From the NCBI GenBank assembly GCA_039566865.1, contig CM076948.1, positions 21,649,001-21,713,000 of the forward strand: a stretch of 64,000 bases of DNA, in the 5' to 3' direction. Position numbers and translations under genes: made by a program. This DNA comes from Aurelia coerulea. Its lineage: Eukaryota; Cnidaria; Scyphozoa; Semaeostomeae; Ulmaridae. Below, one piece after another: positions 9,829 to 20,900 of the stretch (position 1 is the stretch's first letter; every line of letters begins with the position of its first letter). Below the pieces are notes generated by a model. That model was given only the letters and a program-made list of their open reading frames with translations. It ran no database searches and was not told the origin of the DNA.

Positions 9829-12463
9829 TAATAATAATAATAATACCTTATTTAATGTTAGTTTTACGATAGTGTGAGCACTAATATACACTAACATGAA
9901 GCAATTTTAGAGATTGCATTATGGAACTTATTGACTGCAAGCGTTGCAGGCGCATTGATTGTTGAAAAACCAATCTTTTATGAGAATTTTGAATTGATAT
10001 GCATTTTTGGATGACTTTATTTCATTTGGAAGAGAATTCCAAACCTTTGGACCCAAAAAGCTAATCGATTTTATGCCATAGTTTGTACTTTTGACTTTAG
10101 GAACAACTAGAATGTCATTTTTTCGAAGATTATAGCTGGTTGATTTTGGGAGAAAATAATCTTTCATAAATGCTGGATTTAAGTTGTGCAAAGTTTTGTA
10201 AATTTCAAGTGCCAATAGCCTAATAGAATGAATATGAATTGTAGTAGATTCGGCCTTGATTAGGAGATTACTATATGATGAAGCATAATCTGAGAGTGCT
10301 AATCGTAGGGCCCTCTCGTTGACTTTCTCGATTTTCTTTTGGCTTGAATTACTGCAAAATAACCAGATAAGGGGACAGTAATTGAAGTGACAAAGAATGA
10401 AAGAATTCACGATTACTTGTCTCTCTTTGTTACCCATGAATCTAGCTAGTCTTTTGATTGCGTTTAGCTGCATGGCAGCTTTTTTACAGATATTATCGAT
10501 ATGTGAGTCAAATTTTAGTTGTTGGTCAATTTGAATTCCAAGTAGAGTTACTTCATTACTCACGTTTATTTTGAAATTATTGTTTATTTGAAATTCTTTA
10601 ATTTGGTTATCATTTTTGCCAACAATCATTGACTGAAATTTAGATGGGTTGGCTGTCATATGATTTGACTTGAACCAGTTAATGCATTTATTGGTGTTAA
10701 GTTGCACTAGTCTATAGAGATCATCAGCATTCTCAGCAGAAATCGAAATTGTGTTATCATCTGCGAAATTACATAGGGAACCCTCCTGGATGAACAGAAA
10801 GATATCATTAATAAAGAGGTTGAAGAGCAATGGTCCAAGTATTGAACCTTGAGGTACTCCTTGACTAAGTGGCCCCCATGAACTAAAGTACCCATTTACC
10901 TTCACCATTTGTTTTCTGTTTGTGAGATAGCTTTTTAATAATTTGACTGAATTTATACCAACTCCATAAGCATCCAATTTGGCAATTAGTAGATTTATGG
11001 GGAGGCTGTCAAAGGCTTTGGATAAATCCATGAGTACAGCTGCAATGAGTTTGTTAGCTTCCAGACTAGTTTTCCATTCTTCTATTAATCTTATTAAAGC
11101 ATGCTGGGATGAAAAATGTTTTCTGTAGGCACATAAGAAATTGGAGAAGTTCCTGTTGAGAAATGGAGATAGTTGGAGTTCTATTGCCTTTTCAAAGACT
11201 TTAGAGAGAGCTGTTAGAACACTAATTGGTCGATAATTTTCTTTGTTGAAAGGATCTTTCTTTTTGTACACAGGAGAAACAACTGCCATTTTCATCAAAC
11301 TGGGAAATGTTCCTTGAACGATGCATTTGTTTAAAATATTTACCAAAGGCCCTGAAATGATGTCCACTGAGAGCTTTAAGAATTTAGCACTTATCATATC
11401 ATGGCCACAAGCTTTTTTGTGGTCAAGATTTAGGATAATTTCTTTTAACCTTTCTTTAGTAATAGGTTGGAATTCAAAAGGCATCTTGTGTTTCAAGTTG
11501 TTTTTTATACCGATTATGCTGGTATGTTTTTCAAACATCTTAATGATTTGGTGCAGAGATGGATTGGAATCCTCTTTTGTGTTGATTTGATCTGTGTTCT
11601 GGCCAACACTGATGAAGTATTTGTTCATGATTTCAGCAATGTTTTTTGGGTCAGTGATTAGCGAATCATTCTCTGACAGACAGATGTCTGAATCACCATG
11701 ATTTTTCCCAAACAAGTATGGTTTTATCTTTTTCCAAAATAATTTTGAGTCTAAAGTACCATTTTGACAAATTTTTCTGAAGTAATCTGATTTAAATCTT
11801 TGTCTTAAATTAGCACAATGATTTCTTTGCTTTTTATATTTTTCAAAGTTGCTTTGTGTACTGTTTTTGTTGTATTTGTTCTTGAGTTTTGTTCTAAGTT
11901 TAATTGCTTTCCGGTGCACAGTTGATAGAGGTTTGTTGTTTGCCCTGACTAACCTCTTTTTCAGAGGAGCATGTGAATTAACAACAGAGCAGAAGATCTT
12001 TTCAAAGACCTTAAAGGAATCCTCAGCACTATTTGAGTTATCACAAAGTTGGAAAGGTGCTTGTTGCAGATGCTGGAGGAAGGAGTCTTCACTAAAATTT
12101 TTGAAATCTCTATAATATATAAATTTAGCATGATGCTTTGGGAGATGGGATTTCCAGGCAGTTAAAATCATTTTGTGATAGTCACTTATGCTAGTTTCAA
12201 TTGCTTTACTGTGTTTAAATTGAGTTTGTTTTTTTAAATTTATCTCAAGGCAAATATTTTCTATTTGGCTATCCTCCAAGTTGTTCCTTCTTTTACTTTT
12301 GATTGAATTTTTTACATAGACAAGCAGACCGCCACCATGGGCATTTCGATCCTCACGGTAGGGTGTTTTATAGCCCGGTATTTGAAACTGACTTGAAGGA
12401 AATGTGTTATCAATCTTTGTTTCACTTATGACTACAATGTCAAGAGAACTCGTTGTTATCAAA

Positions 12464-12504
<41 letters not shown>
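9829..12504 (-). mobile_element. 5'-truncated CR1/Jockey-like LINE
   Basis: The boundaries come from alignment with transposon copy B. Homology stops at GCTGTAAGC (9828) and resumes at GTTGCATTG (about 12505). The 3' end (minus strand) finishes in a (TTA)n tail at 9829-9846, as CR1/L2-type LINEs do. The 5' junction is a run of about 38 A on the coding strand. Relative to copy B, 337 bp of target (17023-17359) is missing, so insertion was accompanied by a deletion. Confidence 0.85.
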
Positions 12505-12506
<2 letters not shown>

Positions 12507-12531
12507 TTGCATTGTTGCTTATTTTCTTCAA
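9928..12531 (-). CDS. LINE ORF2: endonuclease remnant plus reverse transcriptase
   Basis: The frame is 867 codons long. The first 22 residues (MKKISNNAT followed by a lysine run) are read from the target DNA and poly-A junction and are not the native start. Residues 23-110 are a fragment of the AP-like endonuclease (ISETKI, HGGGLLVYVK). A large piece with the catalytic GDFN region is absent, and the frame resumes just before a degenerate SDYH motif. Reverse transcriptase covers roughly 400-690: NYRPISVL near 430, LSKAFD near 505, GVPQGSILGPLLFN near 556 and the catalytic FADD near 589. The C-terminal region ends PKVWNSLPNEIK and then CNACSQ. The frame is open throughout the reverse transcriptase, so the copy is young, but endonuclease function should be lost. 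Confidence 0.95.
12465..12504. repeat. Poly-T/poly-A run at the LINE 5' junction
   Basis: An uninterrupted run of about 38 T on the plus strand. It lies at the 5' side of the LINE, where no poly-A is expected, and it reads in frame as lysines. Confidence 0.9.
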
Positions 12532-14112
12532 GACTAATGGGGAAGCTCTGACCTAGAAATAGGAGATTTGCTTACTAAAACAATGTTATCAAGGCTACCT
12601 TGTACAAAAAATTATCAGCTTTGATTATTTTGCCTATAAAAACGATAGTTTACTGCAATTATTTGCCTTTAAATCTGTTTTCTTTTTCTTGAGCAGGGTA
12701 TTGTTGCTCTGATTTAAGTTTGCAAAGACATCTCCTATTTTGGTTTGCTGCTCTTTTTTGTACATGCAATTCTCTATGAGACAAAGTGAAATTTGCTATG
12801 CAGCAAACAGTTTTAGTAGGAGGAAATAATATTGTCTCTGTTTTATTTTAGGACCCAAACAGAACAAGATTATCCTTTACCAATCAAGCCCAACCTTGAA
12901 GCAGCATTTGACAACAACCACAAAAGACTGCAATTCTTGCTTTTTCAATGCCTGATGCCTGAAGACTGATGCAAAACTGATGGAACATGACTGTTGCAAA
13001 CAAAGCATTCAATGAAAAACAATATTATGATATATAAAAAAAATTGAGTAATCCAATAATTGATACTCTGATGATTTTACTCTGATGATAGGAAGATGGT
13101 AAGATAATAGCAATTGAATCATCACAAAATTGAAATTTTAATGCTTCCAATTCTGAAACAGTCTGAAACTTATTCTGAATTTGATCTGCAAAGACAATTG
13201 TTTGCAAAGACAAAGACAAAGCTCGCCCGTTTCACCCTGTAGGTGAAATGCCATGCTTATTCATGAGTTTCTGAAAATTACCAAAAAGCAGTTATTGCCG
13301 TTGTCCATTCAGAAATAGTCATTGAAATTTCAATAGACAGCATCCTTCCCTATCTTCCTTGTCTGTGAGTTTTTAGAGCCAACAAGAGAAGATTTCCAGA
13401 CTGCATTGAGTTGCTCCATCATTGAGAGGAACTTGCCCAGTACAAATAACATATTTTCTATAATTTGCTATCCATTTGTCCATCAAAGACATATGCCATC
13501 ATAAACAAAACGGTTTTAGTTCTTGATCCATAAATATCCGAGTTCTTTCGTTGGAAGCTGATTCTTCTTGTCTCTTTCTTTCTGGCGGGTTGGAGAATTA
13601 TTTGAAAACATGAAAGCATCTCTTGTCCTTCACTGGCAGTAAAAGGATCGCTAGTGCTCTGCATATTGGTTTATTGCTTCGTTTCCTATCAGAATTAAAG
13701 GGTTTTCTTGAAAGCAAGCAGCAAGCAGACCACGCCGCTTCAAAACAATTTCTACGATCTACGAGATTTTCTAAATGTCATGGCTTTCAAGGCGCTTTTT
13801 ACTTCAACAAAGACAATGAATTCGAAAAATTTGCCCAAATACGGATGAAAATCTCTTAAAATAAGACCATCACTCCTGTCAAATTGCGTGGAGTTTACCG
13901 GGAAGTTTAAATCAAAACGATTTTAGTTTTAAACATTTCTTAGATAAATTCACTACCTTTTAAGATTAAATTAACGCGGAAAAATCACACCGCATCACTG
14001 CATGAAACGTTCAAAGTCGACGAAAATATTCACTTCCGGTCATTTTCCTATACATTTGTATAGGGGCATCAAAGCGAGGCTGAACTCCTCGAGAAAGGTG
14101 TTGTCGGGCGTG

Positions 14113-14256
14113 AATATTGCAGAGAATTAATACAATTGTGAATGAAATTAATACAATATACGAATATTAACAAAGGGAAAAACACGAATTGTATGTATAG
14201 AATTACTTGGAGGAGGAGCCCCTCCAATAGCTAAACTATTTGAGGAGGGAGCTCCC
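14113..14256. other. Flank between transposon A and a small MITE
   Basis: AT-rich, continuing the LINE-tail-like sequence interrupted at 9283 (shared phrase AATTGTATGTAT). GAGGAGGAGCCCCTCC gives a small hairpin near 14212. Confidence 0.35.
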
Positions 14257-14441
14257 AATAGACCTTTTAGCTATTCAGGAAAGAATCAGAATCGAACAAA
14301 CTTTTGCTACACTTTGTAGAATTTTCGAATGTGCACAATAGTGAAAGAAGCTCTAACGCCACTCGATCGAATGTAACGTATAAAAATGTATAAAAATAAC
14401 GTTCGATCCAGGCTCCTTTTAGAATAGCTAAAAGGTCTATT
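14257..14441. mobile_element. 185-bp MITE 'AATAGACC', copy 1
   Basis: AATAGACCTTTTAGCTATTC is mirrored by GAATAGCTAAAAGGTCTATT. A second copy, with the same internal CGCCACTCGATCGAA, lies at 45293-45478 just behind INO1. This copy lies about 350 bp upstream of the TPPP gene B start codon. Confidence 0.88.
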
Positions 14442-14797
14442 AGGGAGCCTACTAATTTGCGTAGCATCGGATGGTCTAGTGCAAAATGTCAATTAGAAAG
14501 TAGACTAACTGTTTGGTCCTAGTTTCCGCTTTGTTTATTGAATTGGATAAAGACACTCAAGGAGCGAAACTACGACGATTGTAATAAGTCTAATGAAAAG
14601 CCTCGAGCTCATAAAACGTGGAATTACAAGTTCGCAATTCGAACTCGAATCATTGTACAGCTTTGGAAAGGTTCCTTTCGACTGATTGACGCAAACTGAC
14701 GTTGTAATTTGATTTGTTTTGATTTCATTTGAGGAGAGTAACCCTTTAGCAAATGCTAACGCTATCTCTGCTTCTGGAACGAACTTAGCAACAGAAA
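14442..14797 (+). promoter_or_regulatory. Presumed promoter/5' UTR of TPPP gene B
   Basis: Non-coding sequence directly before the start codon and outside any transposon I can delimit. No convincing TATA box is seen. Assignment rests on position only. Confidence 0.35.
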
Positions 14798-14955
14798 ATG
14801 GATGAGCTTTTCAAATCATATTGCGCATTTGGTGCCAAAGATGCTGCACCTCTTATGGACAACGCGAAGTTTGCGAAATTTGCAAGGGAAACTGGAATAC
14901 TTGACAAGAGACTCTTAGCCAGTCATATCGACATTATCTTCAGTAAAGTGAAAGG
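14798..14955 (+). CDS. TPPP gene B, exon 1
   Basis: 52 codons plus two bases. [14 protein letters not shown] and IIFSKVK match the EF-hand-like N-terminal part of p25-alpha. The donor is GTGCGT right after AAAGG, so the split codon becomes glycine with the first base of exon 2. Two inverted copies of the same transposon flank it (9284-14112 and 15439-17904). Confidence 0.85.
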
Positions 14956-17900
14956 GTGCGTATGTTAGGGCATCTCGTTTGTTTTGTAATCAGAACTATG
15001 ATTTGTATCCTACGCCAGCTCTCTCTGGATTTTAGCAGACGATTAAGAGGGACGACTGCACTTTAGCGGACCAGCTTTCAGTGTTAGTTATCAGAACACC
15101 TTAGATTGTAAGGCATTTCTTTTTCCTCAAATATTTGCTTCATGAAGAGCCTGGGATTTAGATGGGACCATTAATTTTGACCCTTTGTCTTCTGTTCGAA
15201 AGAAAGCTGTGAAGAAGCGCGAGGGCACTCCTACTAAAATCATAAGCTTGCAATTTTACTAACAATAGCTCGTGCTTATAGACAGTCAAATGCTTTGGAG
15301 AGATTTATCAAAAGTGCACCAGCAAAACCTCCGTTATCCATTATTGTTATCTTACAAGTTTCTAAAAAATTAGAAGCTCATGTTGCGTATTATAGCTCTT
15401 ATACCGGGTGAGTCAGAAAAATGAATCCCCCCCCCCCCCACGCCCGACAACACCTTTCTCGAGGAGTTCAGCCTCGCTTTGATGCCCCTATACAAATGTA
15501 TAGGAAAATGACCGGAAGTGAATATTTTCGTCGACTTTGAACGTTTCTTGCAGTGATGCGGTGTGATTTTTCCGCGTTAATTTAATCTTAAAAGGTAGTG
15601 AATTTATCTAAGAAATGTTTAAAACTAAAATCGTTTTGATTTAAACTTCCTGGTAAACTCCACGCAATTTGACAGGAGTGATGGTCTTATTTTAAGAGAT
15701 TTTCATCCGTATTTGGGCAAATTTTTCGAATTCATTGTTTTTGGTGAAGTAAATAGCGCCTTGAAAGCCATGACATTGAGAAAATGCCGTAGATCGTAGA
15801 AATTGTTTTGAAGCGGCGTGGTCTGCTTGCTGCTTGCTTTCAAGAAAACTTTTTAATTCTGAACGAAACGAAGCAATAAACCAATATGCAGAGCACTAGC
15901 GATCCTTTTACTGCCAGTTAAGGACAAGAGATGCTTTCATATGTTTTCAAATAAGTCTCCAACCCGCCAGAAAGAATGAGACAAGAAGAAGCAGCTTCCA
16001 ACGAAAGAACTCGGATATTTATGGATCAAGAACTAAAATCGTTTTGTTTATGATGACAGATGTCTTTGATGGACAAATGGATAGCAAATTATAGAAAATA
16101 TGTTATTTGTACTAGGCAAGTTCCTCTCAATGATGGACCAACTCAATGCAGTCTGGAAATCTTCTCTTGTTGGCTCTAAAAACTCACAGACAAAGAAGAT
16201 AGGGAAGGATGCTGTCTATCGAAATTGCAATGACTATTTATGAATGGACAACGGCAATAACTGCTTTTTGGTAATTTTCAGAAACTCATGAATAAGCATG
16301 GCATTTCACATACAGGGTGAAACGGGCGAGTTTTGTCTTTGTCTTTGCAAACAATTGTCTTTGCAGATCAAATTCAGAATAAGTTTCAGACTGTTTCAGA
16401 ATTGGAAGCATTAAAATTTAAATTTTGTGATGACTCAATTGCTATATCTTACCATCTTCCTATCATCAGAGTAAAATCATCAGAGTATCAATTATTGGAT
16501 TACTCAAATTTTTTGATATATCATAATATTGTTTTTCATTGAATGCTTTGTCCATTAGTTTTGCATCAGTCTTCAGGCATTGGAAAAGCAAGAATTGCAG
16601 TCTTTTGTGGTTGTTGTCAAATGCTGCTTCAAGGTTGGGCTTGATTGGTAAAGGATAATCCTGTTCTGTTTGGGTCCTAAAATAAAACAGAGACAATATT
16701 ATTTCCTCCTACTAGAAACGTTTGCTGCATAGCAAATTTCACTTTGTCTCATAGAGTATTGCATGTACAAAAAAGAGCAGCAAACCAAAATAGGAGATGT
16801 CTTTGCAAACTTAAATCAGAGCAGCAATACCCTGCTCAAGAAAAAGAAAACAGATTTAAGGGCAAATAATTGCAGTAAACTATCGTATTTATAGGCAAAA
16901 TAATCAAAGCTGATAATTTTTTGTACAAAGTAGCCTTGATAACATTGTTTTAGTAAGCAAATCTCCTATTTCTAGGTCAGAGCTTCCCCATTAGTCTTGA
17001 AGAAAATAAGCAACAATGCAACTTTATGTTTGTTTACATTTAGGCCAAACCCGACGAAAAGTTATCTGAGAGCGAAGTCAAAGTTTTGTTATTATTCTTA
17101 TTGCTCTGGTGGCCAAAACAGGTAGCAAGTACTCTAAAATACTTTCATTTCTGAAAACATCAGATTAAGTTCGAAAGTGATACATTCAACCAAGGTCAAC
17201 GTTTGTTTTCTGACTAAAAAGCAGACAAGTTTGTAAAAGGAAGCACGTAAAGTTAACGCAGATTAAATAGTCATGGCTCTCGAGGAAAAATTGCCTTTGA
17301 AAATTGTGGGAAACCGGCAAAGGCTGCAGCAAAACAGGCAACATTCCTAGAAACTAGATGCTTACAGCTATTGCGTTATATCTCCAAAAGGAGAATTCCT
17401 TTCTTAGTTTAGAAAATATTGGAGTTTGAAAAAATTTCGGTTAAATTTAGGCCAACAAAAGTTCATTTTCTTGAAACTGCAAGCCGAAGTTCAAGACGAG
17501 AAAAAGACAAGTTTATTTCGTCAACAATTGGCGAAAGGTGGCAAAATAGGACAAAACGACATCGAGGAATCCAAAACTTTCTACAAAATTTCCATGAAAC
17601 AAAGGACAAACGTTAAATTTATGATAAAGTCTGCTTACCTGCTCTGCTGAATCCCGAGTTTGTAAACAGAGTTGTCCACGGCCTTTGAAAAATATGAAAA
17701 ACCAAGAAGCTCTGAGTCCAAAATGTTCAAAGAACTTGAAAGAGCGAAGATACAGCTATTGCGTTATATCTCGATATTTTGCTTTGGGACACTTGGGACG
17801 CCTGCTGACGCCATTTATCACAAAAATTTGCTTTCGCGCCACAGCTTTCTTGCAAGAGAGGCCGGAAGTGACGTCAGAATTCAGGCTTGGTGTTGTCGGG

Positions 17901-20900
17901 CGTGCCCCCCTTGCTTGAAAGGCCACTGCCCTAAATATTACTGAAAACTGTCTTGTTCTATTGCCAATATGTTAAATTACCCGGCCTTAGTCGGCCATTC
18001 CTTCCCGTCGACATGGGTGATTTTCTGCAGAAAGCCACTTCCAAAAACCTGCAAAAACGAATGAAAACAATGAGCAATTTTTCCCTCCTGAAAAGGATGA
18101 CACTCACATGAATTCATGTATTTTATCCTCTTGAGAGAATGGAATCCCCATTAACAGGTAATCGATACCAGTGGGGGGGGGGGGCATTGTTCATCCTCCC
18201 AAGAGGATAGCATGTCACAAGTCATTGCTTTAAAGTGCACATAAACCCAAAATTTTTTATTTCATTTTCCGATAAAACTCATCAAGAAATGCTATTCTAC
18301 CAAAGAAAATTTTCCAAAATCATTTTCCAAACTCGTTTTATAATGCATTTTGTCGAGCTTGGTCTGTGGACACTACCGGGCACCTACGGCCTGGGAACTA
18401 ATGACGACTACTCAGGATGACAAATGATGGAATGAATTGATCGCTGTCATAAACCAGTTGTTATGAGGCGTTCATATCGAAGTTTAGACGAAGTCAACGT
18501 TCCAATAAAATGCACCAAAAATGAGTTTGTTCGAGTCAGACCTCCTCACAGTCGTCTGTTGTAGGTTTCTCGGCATGGCTTGTTGGAATTAGTATGACGC
18601 CAACTTCATCTCTCGACCGCACAAGAAGGTGTCCTTTTCTCATTCGCGAGCGACATTTTTCGTCCAGCAGAGATGATGTAATTCTCCTGGGTAGCATTGA
18701 CCTTTTGAATGGAACAATTATGATGCATAAAAGCGTAAAGAATCCGCTTTCCAATGGTGTCAAATGTAAATAGGGTGTTCGTACTAAAATGTGGAGTTAT
18801 TGTGCTTTTAGTGTCAGCAGGTCAATTTTGTTGACTGTTGTGATTCGTTTACAGTTAGGCTTATGATCATGGAAGTTCTTTCAAAGGGGTTTTAGAGAGA
18901 GTTCCCAAGGAGAAAAGTGTTTGAAAATGCCAATAAAGATTTTGATAGAAATTACGTGATGTCCTATCGCCTGAAGAAAGTGTTTTTATGGAGGATGAAG
19001 TGGAAGGTTAGGATTCGGAAGTCGGAAGCAGAACATCTGTGCAGGTACGTAAACAAGATCAGTAAAAAATTAGGCCCGTTCTTAGTGGCGCCCCTTCTTG
19101 GTGAATCTTATTACTTGGCTTGACATTTTCATGTTCCTTCTAAAAAGAGTTCAGAGTGCTATTAGGTAAGGTTAGTTATGAATTTCTAGTCATTTCAGTA
19201 TGCTTTTAAAAACCACATTCCATCAGCTAAGACTCTAAAATATACGCCTCGGACCTTGCTTGCGCCTCGGAGGAACTCTGGGCAACGGGAATCTTGGCAT
19301 TACTAGCATTACACGTTTTTTTTTATAAGAAACTGGTTTATAAGAAACTAGTACTACGATGACTAAAAATTTAAGAAACTCTAGTACTATGCTCAACAAC
19401 AGTTAAGAAACTCTAAAATTTTATTTCTGTATGTCTCTCTTATTCTATGTCTATCTAACAAAGGTACATTCAAAATTTTATTTAGTTCTGTTTAAAGTCA
19501 CACTCTGATGACGACACAAGTCAGAAAGGCCTCAGTGTGCTAAATCTTCTCGTTTTTTGCATCCGAATCTCTTTACAATCTATCTAACAAAGGTACATTC
19601 GTCTTTTCTTTACTTTTAACTCTGCAAAATTGGTAAATTTTTGCCTTGATGTGCATGGCTTCTTCTTGATGACAATGTCATTGCAAATGGAAGCCCTTTC
19701 TCGAGAAGAAGGCTCAAGCTCAACTTCGAACAATACCGCAATTTTAGGCCCAAAAAAAAAGAAACTAATTAAGAAACTTTTACTACTAAAACACCGCAAT
19801 TTTCATGCGAAATTAAGAAACTTTTAGTACTAAGTGCTGATCCAAGTTTCTTATAAAAAAACGTGTACCCTCCCTTGGTGGTTTTTGTTTATATAATTTT
19901 TAATTTTTCTCAGCATCAGTTTTCCCTATTTGTTGTCATTTTATCTTCTGCCTTATCAAAATTTTTGTGGATGCAAACAATGCGTTCTGCTCACACGGAA
20001 AATTTCAGATCGACCTAAAAAATCTGACCGACCTGAGACACCGAGTTTCAGGTCGACCTGAGTTTCATTTCGCCTGCGTCGTGTAAGCTTTCCAAGGGCT
20101 TCGAGAGCAGACGGAAATGGGTTTCAAACTGATCACAAACTCAGACCAGTTAAATCTTCTCAAGTAATCCTCGGGTTTAAAGTGTTTTGAGCACAAGCAA
20201 GATGCCGTCGAAGCTTCCCATTTGGCACGTTTTTGTTTCACGAACGCTATCCATTAGCGTAGTCTCTCCTTTGCAGTTGGATTTTCTTTGCCATGAAACG
20301 GAATAGCATGCAATGTTATACCATTCTTTAAATCTGAAGTATTTCTACAATTAGCAGCCACGTATCTGTTTACCATATTTGCGTTGTTTCCTACCTTCCT
20401 TCCTTCTGCAACCACCACTAGCACTAAAATTGACCGCGAAATCACTTAGGCTACACTGAGACCTGAGTGTGTATACCTTAGTCGACGTCACATCCGCTAT
20501 CGCCCCAGGCTCCAGACTGGTCAATATAGCCCGGCAGTGTCCACAAAAAATTGTCCAAAAACGCGACTTTAGTGGGGCATAACTCCGGAACCACGCATCG
20601 GAATTCAATTCGGTTTTCGGTCTTCAACTCAGCTCGACACCCTCTATCATAATCAAGAATAAAACATTTTGGGTTTAGGTGCACTTTAATATAGTAGATT
20701 TGAACATTTCTACCATTAAACTATATATTTGCCGATATCATTGTCTTGATATCCAGGGAGCCGTGACCTTTCAAACGGGGATTCTTTTTTCTGACCCACC
20801 CGATAGCCTTTCCGAAAACCACGCAGTTTCCCGTGTTGAATTAAATGATGGCTATGGTTTCAACCTGAGATTCATGACAACACAGCTTCTAAATACGGAC

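Larger units (their letters stand above)
9284..14112. mobile_element. Transposon 'CACGCCCGAC', copy A (non-autonomous, carries a LINE)
   Basis: The ends CACGCCCGACAACACC and GGTGTTGTCGGGCGTG are exact mirrors. The flanks carry a 6-bp duplication, AATATT (9278-9283 and 14113-14118). A second copy lies in the opposite orientation at 15439-17904. Neither has a transposase frame. Copy A contains a LINE at 9829-12504. Six-bp duplications are unusual; IS3EU and Dada-type elements are known families with such lengths, but nothing here identifies the superfamily. Confidence 0.88.
19310..19867. mobile_element. MITE family 3, copy 1
   Basis: TACACGTTTTTTTTTATAAG is mirrored by TTATAAAAAAACGTGTA. Both arms carry AAGAAACT(C/T)(T/A)AGTACTA phrases. 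Related copies are at about 53815-54356 and, more divergent, 35389-36033. Confidence 0.82.
18234..20685. mobile_element. TTAA-type inverted-repeat element (about 2.45 kb)
   Basis: The ends AGTGCACATAAACCCAAAAT and ATTTTGGGTTTAGGTGCACT lie directly inside TTAA on both sides (18230-18233 and 20686-20689). TTAA duplications point to piggyBac- or Kolobok-like mobilisation. No transposase is seen. It carries the MITE family 3 copy at 19310-19867. Confidence 0.85.
15404..20803. mobile_element. MITE family 2, copy b, split by two larger insertions
   Basis: The left tip CCGGGTGAGTCAGAAAAA (after TA) and right tip CTGACCCACCCGA (before TA) belong to one family 2 MITE. Its body is read at 15404-15438, 17905-18229 and 20690-20803. 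It is interrupted by transposon copy B and by a TTAA-type element, which itself contains a further MITE. The body between the two insertions lacks about 150 bp present in the intact copy at 23843. Confidence 0.85.
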
